A stretch of 64,000 nucleotides of DNA. It comes from Pseudomonas sp. GTDB lineage: Bacteria; Pseudomonadota; Gammaproteobacteria; Pseudomonadales; Pseudomonadaceae. Below the pieces are notes generated by a model. The model did no database searches and was not told where the DNA came from. It worked only from the letters and a program-made list of their open reading frames with translations. The stretch lies in the NCBI RefSeq assembly GCF_030150285.1, contig NZ_JASLGE010000041.1:1-64000 (forward strand), read 5' to 3'. Below are positions 35,244-44,398 of this stretch, one piece after another; the first letter of the stretch is position 1, and each line of letters opens with the position of its first letter. Position numbers and translations under genes: made by a program.

Positions 35244-36182
35244 ATGACGGCGTTGAAAACCTCCAGACTCGTGTCTTTGACTTCTCGGTTCAGCAAAGCG
35301 GAATGCGTGTTGATCCTGATCACCATGGTGTGGGGAGGCACGTTTCTTTTAGTCCAGCATGCGCTCACGGCCAGCGGCCCGATGTTTTTTGTGGGCCTGC
35401 GGTTTGCGGCAGCGGCGTGTATGGTGGCGCTGTTTTCGGTGCGCCATTTGCGGGGTATCACGCTGTTTGAGGTCAAGGCCGGGGTTTTTATAGGGACGGC
35501 GATCATGTTGGGTTATGGCTTGCAAACCGTCGGCCTGCAGACCATTCCCAGCAGCCAGTCAGCCTTTATTACTGCGCTCTATGTGCCATTTGTGCCGTTG
35601 CTGCAATGGCTGGTACTGGGCCGTCGGCCCGGCCTGATGCCGAGCTTGGGCATTATGCTGGCGTTCACCGGCCTGATGCTGTTGTCGGGGCCTAACGGCG
35701 CGTCGCTGAATTTCAGCCCTGGTGAAATCGCAACGCTGATCAGCGCTGTCGCTATTGCGGCGGAAATCATTTTAATCAGTGCTTACGCGGGCAAGGTCGA
35801 TGTTCGCCGGGTCACTGTGGTGCAACTGGCCACGGCTTCTATCCTGGCCTTTCTGATGATTGTGCCGACTCGCGAAGCGATCCCTGACTTTACATGGCTG
35901 CTGCTGGTCAGCGCCGTGGGCCTGGGGGCCGCCAGTGCCATTATTCAAATTGCCATGAATTGGGCGCAGAAGAGCGTTTCACCTACCCGCGCCACGTTGA
36001 TATACGCCGGCGAACCGGTGTGGGCAGGTATCGTTGGGCGCCTGGCGGGCGAGCGTTTGCCGGGCATTGCGCTGGTCGGGGCTGTATTGATTGTTGCGGC
36101 GGTCATCGTGAGTGAGTTAAAAACAAAGGTTAAAACACCCGACGCGTCAGAGAGCGACCCGGAAAACAAAGCCTGCGAATGA
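35244..36182 (+). CDS. EamA/DMT-family transporter
   Basis: About 312 residues and ten membrane helices in two EamA repeats. Seen: VLILITMVWGGTFLLVQHALTASGPMFFVGLRF in the first helix pair and a second repeat with AGEPVWAGIVGRLAGERLPGIALVGAVLIVAAVIV. A probable exporter of amino acids or related metabolites; substrate unknown. The frame is open far upstream through the regulator on the other strand; the ATG used here restores the usual family length. Confidence 0.85.
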   Translation: MTALKTSRLVSLTSRFSKAECVLILITMVWGGTFLLVQHALTASGPMFFVGLRFAAAACMVALFSVRHLRGITLFEVKAGVFIGTAIMLGYGLQTVGLQTIPSSQSAFITALYVPFVPLLQWLVLGRRPGLMPSLGIMLAFTGLMLLSGPNGASLNFSPGEIATLISAVAIAAEIILISAYAGKVDVRRVTVVQLATASILAFLMIVPTREAIPDFTWLLLVSAVGLGAASAIIQIAMNWAQKSVSPTRATLIYAGEPVWAGIVGRLAGERLPGIALVGAVLIVAAVIVSELKTKVKTPDASESDPENKACE

Positions 36183-36361
36183 TGGACAGGCATTAATATT
36201 GCTTCCTCTGACTCACACTCAGGAGCGCTCGTACAAGGACGGAGTGGGCCTTCCTTCAAATGGTTTGCACACATTTTGTAGGATTCATCTGCAGCTTCAC
36301 TGTTGGTGATCCTCCAACCGCCACGTATGATCGCTCACATACTCCTGCAGATTAGAAGCCT

Positions 36362-39286
36362 ATGTCCCTGATAGTTCTACTGCTTCTGCCCTTTATCGGC
36401 AGCTGTCTGGCGGCTGTTTTGCCGCACAACGCCCGCAACAGTGAGTCGCTGTTGGCGGGTTTGATTGCATTGATCGGCACCCTGCAAGTCGCTCTGCTCT
36501 ATCCGGAAATAGCCCATGGTGGCGTCATTCGCGAAGAGTACATGTGGCTGCCCAGCCTCGGCCTGAATTTTGTTCTGCGCATGGACGGCTTTGCCTGGTT
36601 GTTCTCCATTCTGGTGCTGGGCATCGGCACGCTGGTGTCGTTGTACGCCCGTTATTACATGTCACCCGAAGACCCGGTGCCGCGCTTTTTTGCGTTCTTT
36701 CTGGCCTTTATGGGGGCCATGCTCGGCCTTGTGCTGTCGGGCAACCTGATCCAGATCGTATTTTTCTGGGAGCTCACCAGCCTCTTTTCATTCTTGTTGA
36801 TCGGTTACTGGCACCATCGCTCCGACGCCCGGCGCGGTGCCTATATGGCGTTGATGGTCACCGGCGCAGGCGGGCTGTGCCTGCTGGCGGGGGTTATCCT
36901 GCTGGGCCATGTGGTGGGCAGCTATGATCTGGATGCCGTGCTCGCGGCAGGTGACAAGATCCGCGCGCACACTTTGTACCCGATCCTGCTGCCGCTCATT
37001 CTGATTGGCGCGCTCAGCAAAAGTGCGCAGTTCCCGTTTCATTTCTGGCTGCCCCATGCCATGGCGGCACCGACCCCCGTTTCGGCTTACCTGCACTCGG
37101 CAACGATGGTGAAGGCCGGCGTGTTTTTGCTGGCACGCCTGTGGCCCTCCCTGTCCGGCAGCGAAGAGTGGTTCTGGATTGTCAGCGGTGCCGGAGCCTG
37201 CACCCTGGTGTTGGGCGCGTATTGCGCCATGTTTCAGAACGATCTCAAAGGCCTGCTGGCCTATTCAACCATCAGCCACCTGGGCCTGATTACGTTGCTG
37301 CTGGGCCTTAACAGCCCGCTGGCCGCCGTGGCCGCCGTGTTTCATATTCTTAACCACGCCACCTTCAAGGCCTCACTGTTTATGGCGGCGGGCATCATCG
37401 ACCACGAGAGCGGCACGCGCGACATTCGCAAACTCAGTGGCCTGTTCAAGCTCATGCCTTACACCGCGACCCTGGCCATGGTGGCCAGTGCTTCGATGGC
37501 GGGTGTGCCGCTGCTTAACGGTTTCCTGTCCAAAGAAATGTTTTTTGCCGAAACCGTGTTTATCAACTCCACGGCCTGGGTTGAAATTGCCCTGCCCGTG
37601 GTGGCCACGATCGCCGGTACGTTCAGCGTGGCGTATGCCTTGCGCTTTACCGTGGATGTGTTCTTCGGCCCGCCGGCCACCGACCTGCCGCATACCCCGC
37701 ACGAGCCTCCGCGCTGGATGCGGGCACCGGTGGAGTTGTTGGTGTTTACCTGCCTGATGGTCGGGATTTTCCCGGCGCAAACCGTCGGCCCCTTGCTGGC
37801 GGCTGCCGCACAACCGGTGGTGGGCGGGCCCTTGCCAGAGTACAGCCTGGCGATCTGGCACGGTTTGAACGCGCCGATGATCATGAGCCTGATCGCCATG
37901 TCTGGCGGTATTGTGTTGTATGTGCTGTTGCGCAAGCAGCTCAAGCTCGATCGTTTCCCGTTCCCGCCACTGATCCAGTATTTCAATGGCAAACGCTTCT
38001 TTGAACGCGCGCTGGTGATGATCATGCGCCGGGCGCGCCGTATCGAACGGCGTATCAGCACCCAGCGCCTGCAAACGCAATTGTTCCTGCTGATTCTGAT
38101 GGCCGTGATTGCGGGCCTGATTCCGATGTTCTACAGCGGCCTGAGCTGGGGCGACCGGCCCAAGATTCCCGGATCGATTGTGTTTGTAACGCTGTGGTTA
38201 CTGGCCATCGCATGTGCACTCGGCGCTGCCTGGCAAGCCAAGTACCACCGGCTGGCGGCCCTGACGATGGTCAGCGTGTGCGGCCTGATGACCTGCGTGA
38301 CCTTTGTGTGGTTCTCCGCGCCGGACCTGGCGCTGACCCAACTGGTGGTTGAGGTGGTCACCACTGTTCTGATCCTGCTGGGCTTGCGCTGGCTGCCCCG
38401 GCGGATCGAAGAGGTGTCGCCATTGCCGGGCACCCTGAACAAGGCACGGATACGCCGCCTGCGGGACTTGCTGCTGTCGACGCTGGTCGGTGGCGGCATG
38501 GCACTGCTCAGCTACGCCATGCTCACCCGGCAGACGCCCAATGACATTTCCTCGTTCTACCTCAGCCGGGCGTTGCCCGAAGGCGGCGGCAGCAACGTGG
38601 TCAATGTGATGCTCGTTGACTTCCGGGGCTTTGACACCCTGGGTGAGATCACCGTACTGGCCGCCGTGGCCTTGACCGTGTTCGCCCTGTTGCGCCGCTT
38701 CCGCCCGCCCAAAGAGAGCATGCAACTGCCGGCGCAACAGCGTCAGTTGGCTAAGGATGTGGTTACCGACCTGGTCAACCCGCGCAGCGCCAGCGACACC
38801 GCGCTGGGCTTTATGATGGTGCCTGCCGTGTTGGTGCGCTTGCTGTTGCCTATCGCGTTTGTGGTGTCGATGTACCTGTTTATGCGCGGCCACAACCAGC
38901 CGGGTGGCGGTTTCGTTGCCGGCCTGGTGATGTCGGTGGCGTTTATCCTGCAGTACATGGTGGCCGGCACGCAGTGGGTTGAAGCGCAGATGAGCCTGCG
39001 ACCGTTGCGCTGGATGGGCACGGGGCTGTTGTTCGCCACGGTGACCGGCCTGGGCGCGATCCCGCTGGGTTATCCGTTCCTGACCACGCACACCGCGCAC
39101 TTCACGTTGCCGCTGCTGGGCGAGATTCACGTGGCCAGCGCGCTGTTCTTCGACATCGGCGTGTTCGCCGTGGTGGTGGGCGCGACCCTGTTGATTCTCA
39201 CGGCGCTGGCTCACCAGTCCGTGCGTGCCCACCGGCCGAGCAACCAGCCGGTGACTCAATCTGACCCTACTGCAGGAGCCGCCTGA
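36362..39286 (+). CDS. mrpA: Mrp-type Na+/H+ antiporter subunit A (MrpA-MrpB fusion)
   Basis: 974 residues, about 20 or more membrane helices. The N-terminal two thirds is related to NADH dehydrogenase subunit NuoL (HSATMVKAGVFLLARLWP; FHILNHATFKASLFMAAGIIDHE). The C-terminal part (VMLVDFRGFDTLGEITVLAA; MYLFMRGHNQPGGGFVAGLVM) is the MrpB domain fused in one chain, as in other Gram-negative Mrp/Pha/Sha systems. First gene of the operon, which exchanges Na+ (or K+) for protons and supports salt and alkali tolerance. Overlaps mrpC by one base. Confidence 0.95.
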   Translation: MSLIVLLLLPFIGSCLAAVLPHNARNSESLLAGLIALIGTLQVALLYPEIAHGGVIREEYMWLPSLGLNFVLRMDGFAWLFSILVLGIGTLVSLYARYYMSPEDPVPRFFAFFLAFMGAMLGLVLSGNLIQIVFFWELTSLFSFLLIGYWHHRSDARRGAYMALMVTGAGGLCLLAGVILLGHVVGSYDLDAVLAAGDKIRAHTLYPILLPLILIGALSKSAQFPFHFWLPHAMAAPTPVSAYLHSATMVKAGVFLLARLWPSLSGSEEWFWIVSGAGACTLVLGAYCAMFQNDLKGLLAYSTISHLGLITLLLGLNSPLAAVAAVFHILNHATFKASLFMAAGIIDHESGTRDIRKLSGLFKLMPYTATLAMVASASMAGVPLLNGFLSKEMFFAETVFINSTAWVEIALPVVATIAGTFSVAYALRFTVDVFFGPPATDLPHTPHEPPRWMRAPVELLVFTCLMVGIFPAQTVGPLLAAAAQPVVGGPLPEYSLAIWHGLNAPMIMSLIAMSGGIVLYVLLRKQLKLDRFPFPPLIQYFNGKRFFERALVMIMRRARRIERRISTQRLQTQLFLLILMAVIAGLIPMFYSGLSWGDRPKIPGSIVFVTLWLLAIACALGAAWQAKYHRLAALTMVSVCGLMTCVTFVWFSAPDLALTQLVVEVVTTVLILLGLRWLPRRIEEVSPLPGTLNKARIRRLRDLLLSTLVGGGMALLSYAMLTRQTPNDISSFYLSRALPEGGGSNVVNVMLVDFRGFDTLGEITVLAAVALTVFALLRRFRPPKESMQLPAQQRQLAKDVVTDLVNPRSASDTALGFMMVPAVLVRLLLPIAFVVSMYLFMRGHNQPGGGFVAGLVMSVAFILQYMVAGTQWVEAQMSLRPLRWMGTGLLFATVTGLGAIPLGYPFLTTHTAHFTLPLLGEIHVASALFFDIGVFAVVVGATLLILTALAHQSVRAHRPSNQPVTQSDPTAGAA

Positions 39287-39630
39287 TGGAAGAAGTCATC
39301 GCTATCGCTATCGGGGTTCTGGCTGCCTCAGGCACCTGGCTGGTATTACGCCCCCGAACCTTTCAAGTGGTGATGGGGCTGTGCCTGCTGTCGTATGGCG
39401 TGAACCTGTTCATCTTCAGCATGGGCAGCCTGTTTATCGGCAAGGAGCCTGTGATCAAAAACGGCGTACCCCAGGATTTGCTCAACTACACCGACCCGTT
39501 GCCCCAGGCGCTGGTGCTTACGGCCATCGTCATCAGTTTTGCCATGACCGCGCTGTTTCTGGTGGTCTTGCTGGCCTCGCGGGGCCTGACCGGTACCGAC
39601 CACGTGGATGGCCGGGAGCCTAAAGAATGA
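39286..39630 (+). CDS. mrpC: Mrp antiporter subunit C
   Basis: 114 residues with three helices, related to NuoK: GVLAASGTWLVLRPRTFQVVMGLCLLSYGVNLFIF and DPLPQALVLTAIVISFAMTALFLVVL. Start overlaps the mrpA stop and the stop overlaps mrpD, so translation is coupled. Confidence 0.95.
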   Translation: MEEVIAIAIGVLAASGTWLVLRPRTFQVVMGLCLLSYGVNLFIFSMGSLFIGKEPVIKNGVPQDLLNYTDPLPQALVLTAIVISFAMTALFLVVLLASRGLTGTDHVDGREPKE

Positions 39631-41312
39631 ATTTGATGCCGCACCTGATTGTCGCGCCTATCCTGCTTCCCCTGCTAACCGCTGCCTGCATGCTGTTGCT
39701 GGGCGAAAAACACCGCCCGTTGAAAGCCCGAATCAACCTGATCTCAACCTTGATCGGCCTGGTCATTTCCGTGCTGTTGCTGAACTGGACCCAGCAACAA
39801 GGCAGCCCGGCGTCGATCGGCGTGTACCTGCCGAGCAACTGGGATGTGCCGTTCGGCATTGTGCTGGTGGTTGATCGCCTGTCCGCGCTGATGCTGGTGC
39901 TGACCGGCGTGATCGCAACCTGTGCGCTGCTGTTTGCCATGGCCCGCTGGGACCGCGCCGGGGCCAGTTTCCATGCGTTGTTCCAGATACAACTGATGGG
40001 CCTGTACGGGGCCTTCCTGACGGCCGACCTGTTTAACCTGTTCGTGTTTTTCGAGGTGCTGCTGGCCGCGTCTTACGGGCTGATGCTGCACGGCTCGGGC
40101 AAGTCGCGGGTGTCGGCGGGCCTGCATTACATCTCCATCAACCTGCTGGCCTCGTCGCTGTTCCTGATTGGCGCTGCGCTGATTTATGGCGTTACCGGCA
40201 CGCTGAACATGGCCGACCTGGCGCTTAAAATCCCGCTGGTGCCCGAGGCGGATCGCGGGCTGTTGCACGCCGGTGCCGCGATTCTGGCGGTGGCGTTTCT
40301 GGCCAAGGCCGGCATGTGGCCGCTGAACTTCTGGCTGGTACCGGCGTATTCGTCGGCCAGCGCACCGGTGGCGGCACTGTTCGCGATCATGACCAAGGTG
40401 GGGATCTACACCGTGCTGCGGCTGTGGACCCTGCTGTTTTCGGGGCAGGCCGGCGCTTCGGCGTACTTTGCCAGCGACTGGCTGATCTATGGCGGCATGG
40501 CGACGATTGTCTGCGCTTCCATTGCGATTTTGGCGGCGCAGCGGCTGGAGCGCATGGCCAGCCTGAGCATTCTGGTTTCAGCCGGTATTTTGCTGTCGGC
40601 GGTGGGCTTCGCCCAGCCCAACCTGACGGCTGCTGCCCTGTTCTACCTGGTGAGTTCCACGATGGCCCTCAGCGCGTTGTTCCTGCTGGCCGAACTGATC
40701 GAGCGCTCGCGTTCGTCCACGGAAGCACCGATGGATGAAGACGTCGAGCCGGTGATTATTGTGGTCGACCCGCTGACCCCGCCACGGGGCACCAACCTGG
40801 ACGATGACCAGAAGGTGGTGGTGGGGCAGATTATCCCGTGGGCGATGGCGTTCCTGGGGCTGAGCTTTATCGCGTGCGCCCTGTTGATCATCGGCATGCC
40901 GCCGTTGTCCGGGTTTATCGCCAAGCTCAGCCTGCTCAATGCCCTGCTCAACCCGCTGGGCTTGGGCAATGCCAGCGACGCGCCCATCTCGACCGCGGCG
41001 TGGAGCCTGCTCACGCTGTTGATTCTCTCGGGGCTGGTGTCGCTGATCGCGTTCTCGCGCCTGGGCATTCAACGCTTCTGGACGCCGCTTGAGCGTGCCT
41101 CACCGATCATGCGCCGCATTGAATGCGTGCCCATTGTGCTGCTGCTGGGCCTGTGCGTGCTGCTGACGTTCAAGGCCGAGCCGGTGCTGCGCTACACCCA
41201 GGCCGCTGCCGACACCCTCAATAACCCCGAGCAGTATGTGATGGCGGTGATTGGCACCCGTCCCGTACCGAGCCCGCAAACCAAAGCCGCGCTGCAGGAG
41301 GCTCAGCCATGA
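39627..41312 (+). CDS. mrpD: Mrp antiporter subunit D
   Basis: 561 residues, about 14 helices, related to NuoM/NuoN: LYGAFLTADLFNLFVFFEVLLAASYGLMLHGSG and FLAKAGMWPLNFWLVPAYSSASAPVAALFAIMTKVGIYTVLRLW with the conserved lysines of the proton path. A hydrophilic loop near residues 365-395 (RSSTEAPMDEDVEPVIIVVDPLTPP) is longer than in many relatives. Overlaps both neighbours by four bases. Confidence 0.95.
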   Translation: MNLMPHLIVAPILLPLLTAACMLLLGEKHRPLKARINLISTLIGLVISVLLLNWTQQQGSPASIGVYLPSNWDVPFGIVLVVDRLSALMLVLTGVIATCALLFAMARWDRAGASFHALFQIQLMGLYGAFLTADLFNLFVFFEVLLAASYGLMLHGSGKSRVSAGLHYISINLLASSLFLIGAALIYGVTGTLNMADLALKIPLVPEADRGLLHAGAAILAVAFLAKAGMWPLNFWLVPAYSSASAPVAALFAIMTKVGIYTVLRLWTLLFSGQAGASAYFASDWLIYGGMATIVCASIAILAAQRLERMASLSILVSAGILLSAVGFAQPNLTAAALFYLVSSTMALSALFLLAELIERSRSSTEAPMDEDVEPVIIVVDPLTPPRGTNLDDDQKVVVGQIIPWAMAFLGLSFIACALLIIGMPPLSGFIAKLSLLNALLNPLGLGNASDAPISTAAWSLLTLLILSGLVSLIAFSRLGIQRFWTPLERASPIMRRIECVPIVLLLGLCVLLTFKAEPVLRYTQAAADTLNNPEQYVMAVIGTRPVPSPQTKAALQEAQP

Positions 41313-41797
41313 AGCGCCTGTTTCCTGCCCCTTGGTTGTCCTTGGCCCTGTGGGTGCTGTGGCTGTTGCTTAACCTGTCGCTGAGCGCTGGCAACTTGCT
41401 ACTGGGCGCGGCATTGGCCTTTCTCGCCCCGCTGATGTTTGCACCGCTGCGGCCACTGCCCATTCGCATCCGTCACCCGGGCGTGATCCTCAAGCTGTTT
41501 TTCGGCGTGGGTCGGGATGTGGTGGTGTCCAATATTGCAGTGGCCTGGGGCGTGCTTCGGGCCGGCAAGCACCCGCCCCGCTCGCGCTTTATCAAAATCC
41601 CGCTGGACCTGCGCGATGCCAACGGCCTGGCCGCCCTGTCGATGATAACCACCGTGGTGCCGGGCACCATCTGGTCCGAACTGGCGCTGGACCGCAGCGT
41701 GTTGTTGTTGCACGTGTTCGACCTGGATGACGAAGCGCAGTTTATCCAGCACTTCAAAGACGCCTACGAACGCCCACTGATGGAGATCTTTGAATGA
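41309..41797 (+). CDS. mrpE: Mrp antiporter subunit E
   Basis: 162 residues; two or three N-terminal helices and a soluble C-terminal part with the family motif AALSMITTVVPGTIWSELALD. Required for assembly of the complex. ATGA overlap with mrpD and with mrpF. Confidence 0.93.
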   Translation: MKRLFPAPWLSLALWVLWLLLNLSLSAGNLLLGAALAFLAPLMFAPLRPLPIRIRHPGVILKLFFGVGRDVVVSNIAVAWGVLRAGKHPPRSRFIKIPLDLRDANGLAALSMITTVVPGTIWSELALDRSVLLLHVFDLDDEAQFIQHFKDAYERPLMEIFE

Positions 41798-42072
41798 GCG
41801 CCCTGCTCTCCACAGCCATCGTTATCAGCCTGTTTGTGTTCAGCCTGGCGATGGTATTGACCGTGATTCGGCTGTTTAAAGGCCCTTCTGCCCAGGACCG
41901 GGTGTTGGCGCTGGACTACCTGTATATCCTCGCCATGTTGATGATGCTGGTGCTGGGTATTCGTTATGCCAGTGACACGTACTTTGAAGGGGCGATGCTG
42001 ATCGCCCTGTTCGGATTTGTCGGTTCTTTTGCGCTGGCCAAATTCCTGCTGCGTGGCGAGGTGATCGAATGA
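41794..42072 (+). CDS. mrpF: Mrp antiporter subunit F
   Basis: 92 residues and three helices; RLFKGPSAQDRVLALDYLYILAMLMMLVLGIRY is the family signature. Coupled to mrpE and mrpG by ATGA overlaps. Confidence 0.94.
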   Translation: MSALLSTAIVISLFVFSLAMVLTVIRLFKGPSAQDRVLALDYLYILAMLMMLVLGIRYASDTYFEGAMLIALFGFVGSFALAKFLLRGEVIE

Positions 42073-42440
42073 ATTCACTCAGTGAGTTATCGCTGTGGAT
42101 TGAAATACCCGTGGCGGCCCTGCTGATCCTCAGCAGCCTGTTTGCGCTGACCGGGGCTGTGGGGTTGTTGCGCCTGAAGTCGTTCTTTCAGCGCATGCAC
42201 CCGCCCGCGCTGGCTTCAACGCTGGGGGCATGGTGCGTGGCACTGGCCTCGATCCTGTACTTCTCGGCGCTCAAATCCACACCTGTGCTGCACGCCTGGC
42301 TGATCCCGATTTTGCTGGCCATCACCGTGCCCGTGACCACCTTGTTGCTGGCCCGCACCTCCCTGTTCCGCAAGCGCATGGCCAATGAAGATGTGCCCGC
42401 GGAAGTCAGCAGCGGCGGCCGCAACGAAGGCGGCAGCTAA
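42069..42440 (+). CDS. mrpG: Mrp antiporter subunit G
   Basis: 123 residues and three helices; GAVGLLRLKSFFQRMHPPALASTLGAWCVALASILYF is typical of MrpG. Last gene of the operon; a REPIN cluster follows directly. Confidence 0.94.
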   Translation: MNSLSELSLWIEIPVAALLILSSLFALTGAVGLLRLKSFFQRMHPPALASTLGAWCVALASILYFSALKSTPVLHAWLIPILLAITVPVTTLLLARTSLFRKRMANEDVPAEVSSGGRNEGGS

Positions 42441-42481
42441 CCCCCCAGCCGCCTGTCGCGGCGATTGCTCGCGATCTCATC

Positions 42482-42737
42482 AACATCAAAAGATCGCGAG
42501 CAAGCTGTAGTGGTCCAGCGTTTGTAGGAACGAGCTTGCTCGTGATCTGTTGATCTGGTTTTTGATCCAAGGGCCCCTTAAACCACGCTGGCCTCACACA
42601 AAGCTTTTAAAGATCAAAAGATCGCGAGCAAGCTCGCTCCTACGGATAACGGATGGCAGCGTTTGTAGGAACGAGCTTGCTCGTGATCTGTTGATCTGGT
42701 TTTTGATCTAAAAGGGCCCCCTTAAACCACGCTGGCC
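42482..42737. repeat. REPIN cluster with two about 80-bp direct repeats
   Basis: Copies at 42516-42593 and 42657-42737 both run from CAGCGTTTGTAGGAACGAGC through TTGATCTGGTTTTTGATC to AAACCACGCTGGCC. Between them, at about 42611-42644, is the inverted form AAAGATCGCGAGCAAGCTCGCTCCTAC. The unit GAACGAGCTTGCTCGTGATC is itself palindromic, as in Pseudomonas REP sequences. Likely mobilised by a RAYT transposase elsewhere. Confidence 0.85.
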
Positions 42738-43062
42738 GAACGCAGGTTTTGCGCAGTGGGTAACCCGGCAGGATGCCGGGTTACCCGCGACACGGCCAAG
42801 GATGGCCGATCGCGGCGGGCCCACGGAGCAAAGCCTGTGGTGAGGGCATGCCGAGCCACAGCGAGGCACCGAGTGGTAGGAGCATGAGCGTTTGGTTACT
42901 TTGCGCTCCATCAAAGTAACACGGCGTAAAGCCGGAACCTCAAGTGGCCGTGACCGCAGCAATGGATCTGGTTGCTGAACGACAGCGCGGCGTCATTGAG
43001 CTTTTAAAGATCAACAGATCGCGAGCAATCGAGCGTCGACCGGCCCTCCTAAAGGTCCGCTG
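42738..43062. repeat. Long intergenic repeat resembling a known pseudomonad repeat
   Basis: The about 230 bases from GAACGCAGGTTTTGCGCAGT to AAAGCCGGAACCTC carry an inverted pair GGGTAACCCGGC/GCCGGGTTACCC and, on the minus strand, an 84-codon frame with KVTKRSCSYHSVPRCGSACPHH. Near-identical frames are often called as small proteins in this genus, but they look like translations of a multicopy repeat rather than genes. The last bases hold a further REP half before nadA. Confidence 0.55.
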
Positions 43063-44121
43063 TTAAGCGTTACCCGCCAGTTTCAAGCGTGCCGCCTGGG
43101 TGAAGTCCAACATGCGCTTGAGCGGGCGAACGGCGTGGGGCACCAGCGCCGGGTCGACAAAGACTTCGTTCGTGCCCTGTTGCAGGCACTCCAGGGTGCG
43201 TTCCAGCGTGTTCATGGCCATCCACGGGCAATGCGCGCAACTGCGGCATGCCGCGCCGTTACCAGCGGTCGGTGCCTCGATAAAGACTTTGTCCGGGCAC
43301 AGTTGCTGCATCTTGTAGAAGATGCCCCGATCGGTCGCCACGATAAACGTCTTGTTCGGCAGGTTCTGTGCGGCGGCAATCAGTTGGCTGGTGGAACCCA
43401 CGGCATCGGCCAGGTCAATCACCGACTCCGGCGACTCCGGGTGCACCAGAATCGCGGCTTCCGGGTACAGCGCCTTCATGTCTTCAAGCTGCTTGGACTT
43501 GAACTCCTCATGGACGATGCACGCACCGTCCCACAGCAACATGTCGGCCCCCGTCTGGCGCTGAATGTAACGGCCCAGGTGCTTGTCCGGCCCCCAAATG
43601 ATTTTCTCACCGTTGTCCATCAGGCTTTCGACGATTTCCAGCGCACAACTGGACGTCACCACCCAGTCGGCCCGCGCCTTGACCGCCGCCGAGGTGTTGG
43701 CATACACCACCACGGTGCGTTCCGGGTGTTGATCGCAGAACGCCGAGAACGCTTCCACCGGGCACCCCAGGTCAAGGGAGCAGGTTGCTTCCAGCGTCGG
43801 CATGAGAATACGTTTTTCAGGGGTGAGAATTTTTGCCGTCTCGCCCATAAAGCGCACGCCCGCCACCAAAATGGTCTTGGCCGGGTGGGCCGCGCCAAAG
43901 CGGGCCATTTCCAGCGAGTCGGACACGCAGCCGCCGGTCTCTTCGGCCAAGGCCTGAATCACCGGGTCACAGTAAAAATGCGCCACCAGCACCGCGTTGC
44001 GGGCCTTGAGTTCGGCAGCAATGTCAGCCCGCAGAGTCGCCTCTTGCGCAGCCGTCAGGGGTTGGGGTTGCTTGGCATCAAGGTGGGCTTGAACCAGAAG
44101 TCGTTCAGAAATTTGCGTCAT
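43063..44121 (-). CDS. nadA: Quinolinate synthase A
   Basis: 352 residues; condenses iminoaspartate with dihydroxyacetone phosphate to quinolinate in NAD synthesis. Seen: [56 protein letters not shown], and the C-terminal [16 protein letters not shown]; the cysteines supply the [4Fe-4S] ligands. Length is normal. Single gene with its promoter in the gap towards the OsmC-YcaO gene. Confidence 0.96.
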   Translation of the reverse strand: MTQISERLLVQAHLDAKQPQPLTAAQEATLRADIAAELKARNAVLVAHFYCDPVIQALAEETGGCVSDSLEMARFGAAHPAKTILVAGVRFMGETAKILTPEKRILMPTLEATCSLDLGCPVEAFSAFCDQHPERTVVVYANTSAAVKARADWVVTSSCALEIVESLMDNGEKIIWGPDKHLGRYIQRQTGADMLLWDGACIVHEEFKSKQLEDMKALYPEAAILVHPESPESVIDLADAVGSTSQLIAAAQNLPNKTFIVATDRGIFYKMQQLCPDKVFIEAPTAGNGAACRSCAHCPWMAMNTLERTLECLQQGTNEVFVDPALVPHAVRPLKRMLDFTQAARLKLAGNA

Positions 44122-44398
44122 GTTCGCAAGACCTGCAAGCGCTAGTGCGCGAAAGTCGAGTGTACCACCGGCTCCGGACTATCAAGTCCCGCCGGGAGAA
44201 TGTGTGTTATCAGGCACGGGACAGCGGTTTAGCGCGCTAAGGCTACAGAATATGCAGGGGATTCAAAAGTTTATTGTCACAATCACAACCCCATTACCAC
44301 ACTCCAAAGCGTCAATCGCGGCACATGAGTACTTTTATGCACACGCGCACGCCATAATGGCGGCCAATTTGTTTCTCACGTTATGCTGGTAATTCCCC

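Noticed and set aside
42708..42962. 84-codon minus-strand frame with KVTKRSCSYHSVPRCGSACPHH
   Set aside because: The same frame recurs as part of a multicopy intergenic repeat in this genus; treated as repeat DNA, not a gene.
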